From Aegilops tauschii subsp. strangulata (Eukaryota > Streptophyta > Magnoliopsida > Poales > Poaceae): a stretch of 64,000 bases of DNA. Shown in pieces: positions 33,740 to 44,876 of the stretch; within the stretch, counting starts at the first letter, position 1; every line of letters begins with the position of its first letter. The translations under genes were made by a program, and so were the position numbers. The notes under the pieces were generated by a model. It was not told the DNA's origin. It did no database searches and worked only from the letters and a program-made list of their open reading frames with translations. The stretch covers positions 353,219,267 to 353,283,266 of the forward strand of contig NC_053040.3 in assembly GCF_002575655.3 (NCBI RefSeq). Reading direction: 5' to 3'.

Positions 33740-35705
33740 AACTACTCGTGTGGGGGTACGCTATGGTGGACATGGTGCTTTGTCAACTAGAAGTAGGTCA
33801 CTATCCGCTGGGGTTGGGGTTAGATGGGTTGTAGCTGGTTCTCTGCCCAACGGTGTAAGTGTGCAATCTTGAACAGTCTCGATTATGTGTGGTGGGGCTA
33901 GTTTGTGGGCCAGTACAACCATGGTTCTATCTGCACCGACGGGTAGCACTGTCTTTTGTGAAGAACGGGTTTTTGCTCCCTTAGATACTGCAATCACCCC
34001 CTCCAATTCAAATGGTTGATAAACAAGGAAATAAATTGAACGTACAGACATTGTATGATAGACAGATGTGGTAATTCACATATATGTTGTCTAACCAAAC
34101 AGGACAGCATGACACAATTTCACATATATGATGCCTAACTAAACATGATAGCATGACACGGTTTCAGATATATGATGGATAACTTAACAGGATATAATGG
34201 CATAATTCAAGAAATGATGAGTATCTAAACAGGATGACATGACAAAACTATATGATGTCTTTCTCAAATAGGTTGGGATGAAATAATTCACATACATGTT
34301 GTCTAAGTATACAGGATGGCATGATACAATTGACATAATTGATTCATATACTAAGCAACTGGCACTCGCATGTATGATCTCTAAACTAAGTAGATGGAAT
34401 TCAATATTGTGCATATGATGTCTAAACTAAGCAATGCAAGACACCATATGCATGATATGAGAAATATAAACCTTGCAACTTAGAGCATACACCTCAAATG
34501 GGATATAGGACTGGTCATCTGTCTCTGATTCCTCCTCTAAGGAGCTCCCTGTAATCATCGAGATATATGCTTCAACAGGTACCATTGCCTGCTCTGAAGA
34601 CCTTGTTTTCACTCCTGATTTTTCCATAACCGGCTCAAATGGCTAATACACATGAAGAGTAGTTCAATATACACAGATTGTCGACAAATGAAATACGTAA
34701 TAAAAAAAGATGGCATGAGATAATTCACATATATGATGCCTGGCTACATGGCGGTGCATAATTCACATATATGATAACTAGCTGAAAAACATGGCATTGC
34801 ATAATTCACATATCTGATATAGAAAGCAAACAGGAGGCATTCACACAAAGCATGTCTAATCTAAGCAGATGGCATGGCAATGCAAGACACCAGATGCATG
34901 TTATGAGCAATATAACCCTGCCAAGTTAGAGCATGCACCTCGGGGGGGGGGGGATACGACTGGTCATCTGTCTCTGAATCCTCCTCTGAGGAGCTATCTG
35001 TAACTAGCAAGAAATCTGCATTGACAGGTAGCACTGACTGCTCAGAAGACCTTGTTTTCGCTCCAGATTTTCCCATGACCGACTCAAATGGCTGATGCAC
35101 AGGAAGAGTAGATGAATGTATAAACATTGTTGACAAATGGAATACATTATGAAAAAAATATGGCACGATACAATTCACATATATGATGACTGGCTAAACA
35201 GGATGGCATTGCATGATTCTCGTATATGAGGCCTGGCTAAAGAAGATGGCATTACATAATTCCCATATACTCCCTCCATTCCTAAATATTTGTCTTTTTA
35301 GAGATTTCAAATGAACTACCACATACGGATTTATATAGACATATTTTAGAGTGTAGATTCACTCATTTTGCTTCGTATGTAGTCACTTGTTGAAATCTCT
35401 AAAAAGATAAATATTTAGAAACGGTGGGAGTATGATATAGAAACCAAACAGGTGGCATTCACACAAATCAAATCTAAACTAAGCTGATGAGATATAAGAT
35501 GTATAATGTAAGCAATGCGAGGTGCCATATGCATGATATGACCAACATCAGCATGCCAGGTTAGAGTAAACACCTCAGGCGGTAAATAGGAGTGGTCGGC
35601 TCCCTCTGAATCCCCATCTGAACAGTTATCTTCCTCTGGAATACAATCTGGAATGGCGGGAGGGGGCCCCACTTCACCCACCATGGGGCGGCGTCTGCAT
35701 GACAT
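33740..35705 (-). CDS. CACTA II accessory gene, 5' exons with a repeated exon
   Basis: Exon 1 is 35705-35574 (ATG to GAG, then GT). Exon 2 (35091-34939, 153 bp) and exon 3 (34642-34493, 150 bp) both follow an AG, begin CCATTTGAG, end GAG before GT, keep phase 0 and encode K-T-R-S-S-E-Q ... S-E-T-D-D-Q-S-Y. A fourth related segment starts at about 34015 but its acceptor reads CAA instead of CAG. A 12-G run at 34942-34953 lies in exon 2. The C-terminal exon is at 12960-13235, beyond element C. This is probably the non-catalytic CACTA protein. The model is partial. Confidence 0.5.
35270..35430. mobile_element. Stowaway MITE, full length
   Basis: The element runs from CTCCCTCC to GGTGGGAG with inverted ends, is about 161 bp long and is flanked by TA on both sides (35268-35269 and 35431-35432). 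The interior (gagatttcaa, catattttagagtgtagatt) is the common Triticeae Mariner/Stowaway type. It sits in an intron of the CACTA II gene. Confidence 0.9.
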
Positions 35706-36710
35706 TATATTCCCACGCAACGGTCTTCTCTTTTTCTCTACATGTTCAGTATGATTGTGTACAATAACTGACATGCATAATAAAAAAATAGTTAGATTTT
35801 GTAAGGCCTAAGGGGTGCATGCAGAAATCAAGACTGATGGTAGCAAATGAGTGGATAGATCCAAAACTAATGATAGCAGGTAGATTATAGCTTCAGTTTT
35901 AAAAAGATAGAGAATGGATCATCTACTGTTTGTTGCCCACCCAACTCTCGTAGCTGCCGGAGGTCGTGCAGCAGCAGCAGCGCGAGCGAGAGCAAGAGCA
36001 GAGCAGCAACACGAACGAGAGCAAGAGCGGAGCAGCAACGCGACCGACATTAATAGCAGAGAAGAGCAGCAACACGAACGAAAGCAAGAGCAGTGCAGCA
36101 GCGCGACCGACAGCAACAAAAGAGCCGCAGCGCGAGCGAGAGCCGGAGCAGCTGCAGCTAGTGCTGGTGTGGAAGTCGCCACCGAGGAAGCAACGACATG
36201 GGGGAGAGACACCGTGGATGAAGTGGCCGGCGACGGCGCCGTCGATGGAGACCCGCCATGGCTGCTCGGTATCGAGCACCGGCAGCCCCATGAGATCGAA
36301 TAAAAGATAAAATGCAGCGGTGAGTGCAGAACCTCCTTGGTGGCGCCGAGTGGGCCTCGGCTTCATCGGAGGAATTGGTGAGGGTGCTGCGGTTCCGGTG
36401 GGGCAGGTCAAGACGGTGCTGTGGGGACGGAGGTGGCGCGCTAGACGAGGCGAACGTCGGGGCAGCTCCTTGGAGGTGGAGGACGGGGCGGCTGATCCGG
36501 CGGGACGATGAGATCGACGACGGATCCTCATCCGGTGCGGTGGATGAGGGACGGCGAGCTGTTGCGGTGGACGATGTCATCGGGGAAGAGTCTCCGGCTA
36601 GGCGGCGGTCGGGAGGCCGATGGAGGAGCGTGGGGTTTCGCCGGTTTTGGCGGCCTCGGTGTACGAATGGGGGGATGAAGGGGAAGGTAGGGGGAGCCAT
36701 GGCTTAGGGA

Positions 36711-37660
36711 CACGCTTGTCCGAAGTGTAGGGTAAGTTACATGCGTACCCCACCGGTTTTGACACCGCGACGTCGAGCCGGCATTTCCAGCTGAGGGGTA
36801 GAAGGGGGATTTCGCATGTCTGGGCTGCGGGACCGATTTCGGATGAGGAGGGAGTTTTCGCGCGAGTCGAAATTTTGGGATAACAAGGCGCGGTGCGGGT
36901 TGAAGAGGCGGGAGTTTCAATGCAGATGAGACAAAAGATACTCGAGCTTGAAAATTTCAGGATAACAAGGCGCAGATTCCTTGTTCGACAGAACAAACTT
37001 AACGTGTACAAAAAAACAATTCATACAAGACACAAGAGAGTCATGTCCCCTTTTACTATATTGCTATAGATGTCATTGAAAAAAACTACAAGAAAAATGT
37101 AACAAAAATCAGAAGAACAAGATTACCCTGTGCAGTACCAAATCGATTCGCACTTCCCTCAACAACAACAAAAATCAAATCAATTCCCACCAAAAGAAAG
37201 AGTCATGTCCCTTTTTATATGATTACAAATGCCAGGATCTCGAATTCCAATTTTTGAATCCACGTTATGTTGAATTCGAATATATCGTTAGGTGACCTTG
37301 CGGTTTATAATGGATGTAGTCCTACATTTTGATCTTCCATCATATATGAACATTTTACTCCACCCTATGAACATATATATTGTCGTCTACCATATGGACT
37401 AAATTTGAATCAATTTTCCTTATTTGAATACGATTGTTGTCAAGTTATACAATCATTTAAATATTATCTTGATAACAAAAAACATGCATATAGCAGTAAT
37501 CATATTTCACTATGAACTACATGTACCATACGATCTCCAAATTCAAATATTTGTATCCATTTTATGTTGAATTCAAATAAGAGTACATTGGTCTAGGTAG
37601 CGAGATGTTCGGGATAATCTAAACCCTGTTTTCATATGTATATTTTTTGGCTGAATTGGG
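36711..37660. other. No gene recognised
   Basis: This stretch turns from GC-rich to AT-rich sequence and has no supported ORF, RNA gene or recognised terminal repeat. It could be the end of CACTA II or unrelated DNA. Confidence 0.5.
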
Positions 37661-39493
37661 ACAAGTTTTGGTATAAGCTTCTTGCAAAACCGGAGATTCT
37701 CTCAACAAGCCTCGTGGTTCCGAGAGGGAACGTGTCACCTTTGTGGGCGAAATGATATACGCTTCCTCCCCCGGGATTTTCTTTACAGAGGCAACATAGA
37801 ACTATATGAGTGCCCTGTTAAATTTTGGAATTATTCCGGGTTTGTTTGGCCTTTTTATACATTAACTGAGTTTTTGGACATTTAATGTGCATAATCCAAA
37901 TTTGAACAGCAAGCACATGCTCCAGTGCACCAAAGTTGGTTGAAAAATCACATGTGTGTCCTTGGGTGAATTTCTAGGTCCCATGCAAGAAATGGGAATC
38001 AAATTCAAACATCTTGGCATCGTGACTCGGTCGAGAGCATCGAGAAACTTGGTTTTAAAATTCATGTAAATCCAAAACTCGCCGGGAAATCGTGAAACTT
38101 GGCATGTTGTCATGTCATGGCACTAACATGTTGTGGTAAAAAACTGTACGATTTGGAACAAGTTTTGGTATAAGCTTCTTGCAAACCAGAGCTTCTCTCA
38201 AGAAGGCTTGTGGTTCTAAGAGGGAACGTGTCACCTTTGAGTGTGAAACAATATACGTTGCCCCGCCTTGAGTTTCTTTACAGACGCAACATAAAACTAC
38301 ATGAGTGCCCTGTTAAATTTTGGAATTATTCCGGGTTCGTTTGGCCTTTTTATACATTAATTGAGTTTTTGGTCATTTAATGTGCATAATTCAAATTTGT
38401 ACTACAAGCACATGCTCCCGTGCACCAAAGTTTGTTGAAAAATCACATGTGTGTCCTCGGGTGAATTTCTAGGTCCCATGAAAGAAACGGGAATGAAATT
38501 CAAACATCTGGGCATCGTGGCTCGGCCGAGAACATTGAGAAACATGGTTTTAAAATTCTTGTAAATCCAAAGCACGCCTGAAAATCATGAAACTTGGCAT
38601 GGTGTCATGTCATGGTACTACCATGCCGTGGTAAAAAAATTGGCTGAATAGGAACAAGTTTTGGTATAAGCCTCTTGCGAACCAGAGCTTCTCTCAAGAA
38701 GGCTCGTGGTTCTGAGAGGGAACGTGTCACCTTTGAGTGCGGAACGATATACGCTGCCCCCTCCTTGAGTTTCTTTACAGAGGCAACATAGAACTACATG
38801 ATTGCCCTGTTAAATTTTGGAATTATTCCGGGTTCGTTTGGCCTTTTTTATACATTAATTGAGTTTCTGGTCATTTAATGTGCATAATTCAAATTTGAAC
38901 TACAAGCACATGCTCCCGTGCACCAAAGTTGGTTCAAAAATCACATGTGTGTCCTCGGGTGAATTTCTAGGTCCCATGCAAGAAATGGGAATGACATTCA
39001 AACATCTTGGCATCGTGGCTCGGCCGAGAACATTGAGAAACTTGGTTTTAAAATTCTTGTAAATCCAAAACACGCCTGAAAATCATGAAACTTGGCATGG
39101 TGTCATGTCATGGTACTACCATGCTGTGGTAAAAAAATTGGCCGAATAGGAACAAGTTTTGGTATAAGCTTCTTGCAAACCGGAGCTTCTCTCAAGAAGG
39201 CTCGTGGTTCTCAGAGGGAACGTGTCACCTTTGTGTGCATAATTCAAATTTAAAATATAAGCACATGCTCTAATGCACCAAAGTTGGTTGAAAAATCACA
39301 TGTGTGTCCTCGGGTAAATTTCTAGGTCCCATGCATGCAAGAAATGGGAATGAAATTCAAACATCTGGGCGTCGTGGCTCGGCTAGAAACATTGAGAAAC
39401 TTGGTTTTTTAATTCCTGTAAATCCAAAACACGCATGAAAATCATGAAACTTGGCTTGGTGTCATGACATGGCACCAACATGCTGTGGTAATT
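37661..39493. repeat. Tandem array of a ~497-bp unit, four copies
   Basis: Units start at 37661, 38158, 38654 and 39152 at the phrase acaagttttggtataag, giving periods of 497, 496 and 498 bp. Copy 4 lacks about 150 bp: its cacctttg is joined directly to tgtgcataattc. All copies contain a conserved ccttaa-less AT-rich core and no convincing coding frame. Confidence 0.9.
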
Positions 39494-40105
39494 TTGTTGT
39501 CCGATTTGCGAAGGCGCACACATTAACAATCAACAAATTCATTTTGGAACAAGTGCTGTCACATTACAATCGGAAACACAAGTATTATTGAAACTGTGGG
39601 TGTTCTATTTACCATTTACGTGCAGCCACGCATCCCTTTTTTTTATTAGCTAGGAGGCGCCGTGCAGGGTAGCTATTTGAGTACGGGAGGCGTGCGATCA
39701 GACCCCTGCGCGTGCTTATCGGGAGGAGAGCCCTTTGACCTCCATCTGCCGTCCACCTCTCTCCCAAGGTCTCCATTAATGGCTCCCGAGCCTCTGTTTA
39801 ATGGCGTGGCTATGTCTCCCTCGACTGAGATTTAAGAGAGAAAAAAGAAAATCTGAAAAGAAATTTTTGCACGGATCTTGATGTAAGATCCAACGGACCT
39901 ATATAGCATCTACTGTGACTTATAGCAAGACTGATGAATATATAAGGACGACGACAGTAGATAATAATTGTCTTACATAATTAGGAAGATAATTAAAAAA
40001 GCCACATGCGGCAACGCCCGAAGGGGAAAAGAAGAAGGAAGATAACGATCTGGCTCGCTGATCTCTACTTTCTTGATGCGTTGCTGCAGGCCGCGGGAAC
40101 TAGTC
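39494..40105. other. No gene recognised; 3' flank of the coiled-coil pseudogene
   Basis: Short open frames here lack domains. The part nearest 40105 lies downstream of the minus-strand pseudogene and may be its 3' untranslated sequence. Confidence 0.5.
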
Positions 40106-40771
40106 TCAGCAGTGAGCGGCGATGAGCTCTGTCGTGTCCTCAAGGCGCTGCTTGAGAGCATCCACGGATTCCTCCACCAGCCTTTGGCGCTTGATGCAGA
40201 GCATGTCATTCTCGTCCAGAAGTTTCTTGACGATGACACTGGTCCTCTTCAACAACGCACTGGTCTCCTCCCGCTGCTATGCAGTTCGGATGATCTTCGC
40301 CCTCAGCAGGTCGCGCTCGGCCCGGAGCCTCTCATTGCCCTCCCTTAGTTGCCGGATGACGCCGGTAGCCTGTTCAAACGAGGCTTTCATGTCGTCCTGC
40401 AACCTCGCCCAGCCGGAGGTCTGATCCATCTGGCTATGGACGATCGCATGCATGCGCCATTAAGAGTCGTCGCCTGCCCGCGAGACATTTTCCCAGGCCG
40501 CCGCAGCGCGACGGGACATCTCTGCTGCATTCGTGGTGCGACGGGACATCTCTGCTGCTTCCGCGGCGCGGCCGGAGCAGTCTGTTGCATCGACGGCGCG
40601 GCGGGGCCTCCGTGCTGCTTCGGCGGCACGGCAGGACCTCTGTATTGCTACTTCCGTGCGACGGGACATGTCGGCTGCTTTCGAGGCAAGGCGGGACATC
40701 TCTCATGCTTCCGCTTCCATGCTCGCCTCTCCCTGGTGGTAATCTCTCGACCCAGAACTCACGCTGGCCAT
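40106..40771 (-). pseudogene. Coiled-coil protein pseudogene (222 codons, three in-frame stops)
   Basis: From ATG 40771 to the terminal TGA (40106-40108) one frame of exactly 222 codons holds together with no frameshift. It is interrupted by TGA after codon 22, TAA after about codon 103 and TAG after about codon 164. The N-terminal half carries imperfect repeats of the type E-M-S-R-R-x-x-x-A-A. The C-terminal half is a long coiled coil (R-L-R-A-E-R-D-L-L-R-A-K, then L-L-D-E-N-D-M-L). Composition is GC-rich, as in grass genes. I do not recognise the family. Retention of one frame across three stops argues for recent decay. Confidence 0.65.
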
Positions 40772-42173
40772 GGCAGACGCAAGGGAAGGATGCTGAATGA
40801 CTTGTTTGTTTTTGTGGATGAGGAGTTGAGGAGGAATGTGCAGTCATCTTGGCATAGTAGTGTTTATGACCGAGTACTAATACGCTCCTAAGTGGGAAAC
40901 CAAATAATCCCAGAACACTTAGGCACGGTATATTAACTTCTACCTCGTTTCTTGTTTCTTGACATATCAACCAATAAGAGATGTGGCTGTGCATGCTTTT
41001 AATGACTTGCGACTACCAAACACGACATGTAGTGGTTAGTTCATTGCATGGAATGCTATTAATTAGCAAATAAACATTAAGTTCTCTCGTTTTCCCCTCC
41101 TCCTTGGTCACGGTGACGATGGAGGGAGTAGGTTGTGATCGGTGTGAACAGGTTTGCAATTAAATATAGCATGGTAGTAGTAGTAATTTTGAATGTGACG
41201 AAACGCGCTCAAAATTTATTGACATTTTAGTTTCGAAGTGCGGCACTATTCCCGGATGGCGTAACGTGGGCACGTGTTCTCGGTCGTGGTGTAGCATATG
41301 CCATGGTACTAGTTCTTTTTCTACTGCTGTGTACGTGCAATAACTGGCACCGTCGGATACATATCTTACGCTTATTGGGGCGTTCGACAGGAATAGCCTC
41401 GTGGCGAGCTATAGACTAGTCTTTTTTTCAAAGGCATTACACCTATCTCTCGGGACTTCTCGCATGCACCATCTCTAGCTCCCTAGGTTGATGCCACCCA
41501 CATACACTTGTACTCTGAGTTTAGTACGTTATACAGGAAGAGAAGAGGTGAACGCACGCACTCGTCCTCTCTCACACACGCATCTGTAGCTACGAATTGT
41601 AGTGTTCTCAACCATCATAGGTTTCACATTTCTCCTTGGCCTTGAGATAGTACTAGATGTCTTCATTTATTACTTTGTAGACTCATTTTGCATTGGAAAG
41701 CGCTATGTGATGGTAACATATTATGTTACTCTATTTGCCTCTCTCCTCATTAATTACTTGCCACCTCATCATTTTTGCTTATGTGGCATCTATGTTACTA
41801 CCTATGTTACTCCCACTATGACCAGCCTTATGCGCAAAAAAATTAGGATCGGAGGGAGTACTACTAGTAGTAGTACTACTTTGATGTGTCGCGTCAACTT
41901 GCACAAGTATGCAACACTTCCTGAACAAACAAGCATATAAGTTGTTATACTTACTTCTTATAAGCTATTATACTTCTTACCCAAAGGATCTTTATATCCA
42001 ACAGACACAAAATATCCGTTCGACTGTTGGAAATTACTTTAACTGCTGATCTGATGTTGAAGTAATTGCTGCATCGCCACCAAAGCCCACCATCTCTTAA
42101 GCTAATAAAGTAGACCGAGCTAACCCCTATATTAGCATATTACTAAGATAAACAGAAGGCACTGTAGAATCAT
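40772..42173. other. Intergenic, with MITE remnants
   Basis: No gene is supported. About 41700-41836 carries the end of a MITE-like sequence (tatgttactcccactatgaccagcc). About 41848-41860 has a ggagggagta Stowaway-type end. The phrase gatgtgtcgcgtcaac at 41883 recurs at 43265 and 43883. Confidence 0.5.
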
Positions 42174-43149
42174 TTAGGATGTGAGCTTATCAATCTGAAT
42201 GTGGAGGGACACCAGCTTAGCCCCGGCCAGCAGCTTGGGCGGAACTGTGAAGAAGGTCAGCTCCTGCACGGCGACGTCGCCGGGATCCCTGCTGCTTGTC
42301 ACCTCCATTTCCACCTTGACGGCGTCGGTCCTGCCTTTGGGCTCCCCCGGCGGGCCGTTCGCCCACAGCTTGGCCACGTAGTGTGGCAGTGGGGACGCCC
42401 TCGCTCAGATGCAGACGACCGACACGGCAATAGGCGCGCCGATGTCGAGCATGCCGCTGACCAAGAAAAACGCGCGGCCGTCCTCCTCCGCGAACAGCAA
42501 GTGCCGTGGCTCCGACAGTGGCACTTGTAGCTGGAGCGCCTTGCCCTACTAGATCTTGTGCATGGGCATGGGATGCACGGTGCTGATGTGGTGGGAGAGC
42601 CACGGCGGCGGGCCTTCGTAGCCGCAGACGGGCACGGGGCATTTGTAGGGCACGAGTGGACACACGCTCTTGTGATCGGCGAGCTTGTGGTAAGTTACGT
42701 AGAGCCCACAACCTTCGTGCGGGCACTCCACCCTCACTGAGGACAAGACGGCGTCCACCGCCGTGTTTCGCACGTCGAAGCCACCACCGCGCTCGCACTT
42801 CTGGCACTGCCGCTGGTTCCCGGGGCGCTCGACGCGGCAGTTCGCGCAGGCCAGGTGCCCTCCCTTGCACTGCAAAAATCAGTCGAACAACACATCAATC
42901 AAGAAACCTGCACCTTGCTCGATCAGCCGAATAGAGGATGTGTATTCGAACCTCATACATTGGAAGCTTCAAGGGGCGGAGGCACAAGGGGCAGTGGAGC
43001 AAGGTGAGGTCCATCGAGACCATAGAGAGCTCCATCGTCGGGTCCTGTTCCGTCTGCATGATCTCGCCCTCCTCGTGCACAACCATATCTCGCTTTATTA
43101 GGGCCAGGGCATTACAAAGCTTTACCTTCACATATTCATACTGCTTCAA
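42174..43149 (-). pseudogene. SINA/SIAH-type RING E3 ubiquitin ligase pseudogene
   Basis: Exon 1 is 43149-42952 and exon 2 is 42869-42174, with an 82-nt GT-AG intron and phase-0 junction. A C3HC4-type RING spans the junction (C-P-L-C, then C-K-G-G-H-x-x-C-x-x-C and C-x-x-C), followed by the SIAH zinc-finger domain (C-P-x-x-G-C, H-x3-C, C-P-x-x-x-C, H-x5-H). Two adjacent TAG codons (42551-42546) and a TGA (42405-42407) interrupt an otherwise intact C-terminal substrate-binding region. The start is uncertain: a MITE fragment begins at about 43143, and downstream ATGs exist. Family members ubiquitinate regulatory proteins, but this copy should give at most a RING-zinc-finger fragment. Confidence 0.87.
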
Positions 43150-43245
43150 GGTGCATTAAATCAACACATGCAAGTATCAAAAGGAGAGTCACGACATGCA
43201 TGCATGCGTTGTAATTAATGCATCGGTAAACGCAAATTATTGAAA
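43143..43245. mobile_element. MITE fragment related to 46288-46611
   Basis: It shares the ordered phrases tcaaggtgcattaa, catgcatgcatg and taattaatgcat with the full MITE at 46288-46611 but lacks terminal repeats. It abuts the first exon of the SINA pseudogene. Confidence 0.7.
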
Positions 43246-43253
43246 TATATCGA

Positions 43254-44121
43254 GTGCAGTGCTTTGATGTGTCGCGTCAACTCACACAAGACCGAGAAGT
43301 TTGATTACTACAACACCCTCTCGCCTTAACCGCACCTGCCTTTGGCTGCATGACAAGTGGGCCACCCACCTGTTGGGCCCACCTGTCATAGACGCAAAGG
43401 CAGGAGTAGTAAGTCAATGAAGCTGCGTCCCTCCCTCGCCCATGAGCGTGGTGGCTGGCAGGACTACGAGAAATTTTCGTTCGCTACACGCTCTCCCTCC
43501 CGCACGCGGTGGACATGCAGTAGTTCAATCGGTGTCAGATGGCCAGAAGCATACTGTAGTACTCCTCCACTTCAATAGTACTCCATCATTGTTCGACTTC
43601 CCGAAGAGGCGAAGAGCCAAGCGCAGCCCGGACGCTCGTGTGGCAGTTTCATGTGTAGAGTAGTCTAGGATAGCATGTCGGCTCCATGCTTTTTTTGATT
43701 AAAATAATCTTCTGGCCCTACCTGTCATCCTGGTGATTCTAGTTTGCACGCTCATCTAGTCAAGACAGGAATACATATTTTAATTTGTGGTGGGGTAAAT
43801 GTTAGAGGTTGCAGCAAATGGAGTATTGTACACTGCGGGTCTTTCAGCCAAGTTTAGAGGCAACCATGTGGGGCCAGTGCTATGATGTGTCGCGTCAACT
43901 CGTACAACAAGGAGAAGCTTGATTTTACTACTACACGCCTTCTCCCTCGCCCATGCGCGCGGTGGCTCGTAGACGAGGACAAGCTTTTTCTTATAGTACT
44001 ACAACAAGCTATCCCTCCCGCTCGCGGTGGATGGACATGCAGCAGTGGATTTGACACTTTGTTCGTCTTCTCGAAGAGGCGAAGAGCCAAGTGCAACCCG
44101 AACGTGGCAGTTGCGAACCTT
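43254..44121. repeat. Diverged direct duplication
   Basis: Segments near 43254-43660 and 43872-44121 share gatgtgtcgcgtcaact, ctccctc..cgcggtgg..catgcag and cgaagaggcgaagagccaag in the same order, with many changes. No coding function is evident. Confidence 0.6.
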
Positions 44122-44135
44122 GGAGCACGCATATA

Positions 44136-44287
44136 AAAACCGAGACCAACCCGGGCTAGACTAGCCTGTTGGCAGTTTTTTATAGAAGAAAACTCCGTGA
44201 GTACCAAACGCTCAAGCCGAGACTTGAACCCTGGCGGGCTGGCTGCAAACTCCCGCGGCTTGCAAACTGAGCTATGCTCAGTTCTCA
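44136..44287 (-). mobile_element. Au-like SINE with 14-bp target-site duplication
   Basis: On the minus strand the element starts at 44287 with tRNA-like sequence. The pol III A box is TAGCTCAGTTTG (44274-44263) and the B box GGTTCAAGTCTC (44230-44219). It ends in a short T-run (GGTTTT at 44136). Identical 14-bp copies of ggagcacgcatata flank it (44122-44135 and 44288-44301). A T-tailed tRNA-derived SINE of about 150 bp fits the plant Au group. Confidence 0.85.
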
Positions 44288-44369
44288 GGAGCACGCATAT
44301 AGGCAGGCTCTTGCATGAGACAAAATTGCTATGTGAGCCACTATTACTTGCTAGTATAGCCTTGTAAAC

Positions 44370-44470
44370 CAGAAATGAGTATTTGCCTTTCTAGAGATTT
44401 CAACAAGTGACTAGACTACACCAAGACAGAGTACATATGGAGCAAAATGAGTGAATCTACACCGTAAATA
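44370..44470. mobile_element. Stowaway MITE fragment
   Basis: It contains tagagatttcaacaagtgact and gcaaaatgagtgaatctacac, matching the right half of the MITE at 35270-35430. Terminal repeats are lost. Confidence 0.7.
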
Positions 44471-44774
44471 AATACGTAGTTCTCTCGTTTTCCTCTCTGC
44501 CTTGGTCGCGGTGCACAATATTGTGTATACTAGTACTATCATCTTGAAATTTACGAAGTCACCATAGGCACCTCGTCGTTGACGGGAACGTCTCCTGACA
44601 CGCGATAGACGCGAGCGGCAGTCGCCTTCATAGGTGCTTGAATGCTAAGGGAGAGGGTAGCGGTTCCCGAGACGTTGAACGGTCAATGATGCATGCTCAA
44701 ATTACATGCAGAGGGAATTAATTGGAGAAGCAGAATAGAGCCAGCACGATGTGAATGCAACGGAGTTTGGATTC

Positions 44775-44790
44775 TCATATAAAGGCGCCC
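44775..44790 (+). promoter_or_regulatory. TATA box of the 44877 gene
   Basis: CATATAAAGG lies about 100 bp upstream of the ATG, giving a predicted leader of roughly 70 nt that is rich in C and A (ctactcc, accaagtgacc), as usual for grass genes. Confidence 0.6.
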
Positions 44791-44876
44791 CACCACTCCA
44801 ATCCATCTACTCCTAGTCTCTGCGCAACAGTGCTCACTCCAATCCAAGACCAAGTGACCAGAAGCCAGAAGCACCT

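Larger units (their letters stand above)
33141..36710 (-). mobile_element. CACTA II continued: accessory gene and 5' region
   Basis: After the duplicated CTCTT the sequence continues that interrupted at 13377. It holds several minus-strand exons (next entry) separated by introns with degenerate minisatellite units around gatggcatgacataattcacatatatgatg. From about 35.9 to 36.7 kb the sequence is GC-rich, with a CAG/GCA-rich decayed repeat (35966-36150), and resembles a grass gene leader on the minus strand. I did not find the CACTA right terminus, so the end coordinate is approximate. Confidence 0.5.

Noticed and set aside
35914..36707. Long open frames on both strands near the CACTA II 5' region
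   Set aside because: Composition is CAG/GCA- and CGG-rich with low-complexity products and no domain. The region is better read as a leader and decayed repeat.
37682..39062. Recurring short ORFs in the 497-bp repeats
   Set aside because: Frames differ between copies and are broken by point changes, so there is no sign of coding selection.
41602..41940. 112-codon plus-strand ORF with hydrophobic segments
   Set aside because: It covers MITE-like sequence and a Stowaway-type end. The hydrophobic residues come from T-rich repeats.
42217..42870. 217-codon minus-strand frame rich in Arg, Ala and Pro
   Set aside because: It is an alternative frame of the SINA-like exon. The exon frame with RING and zinc-finger cysteines explains the sequence better.
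44219..44287. Possible tRNA gene on the minus strand
   Set aside because: A and B boxes are present but the cloverleaf does not close, and the unit has a SINE body, T-tail and 14-bp target duplication.
43854..44294. 146-codon minus-strand ORF overlapping the SINE
   Set aside because: Its first third is SINE sequence and the rest is part of a diverged non-coding duplication.
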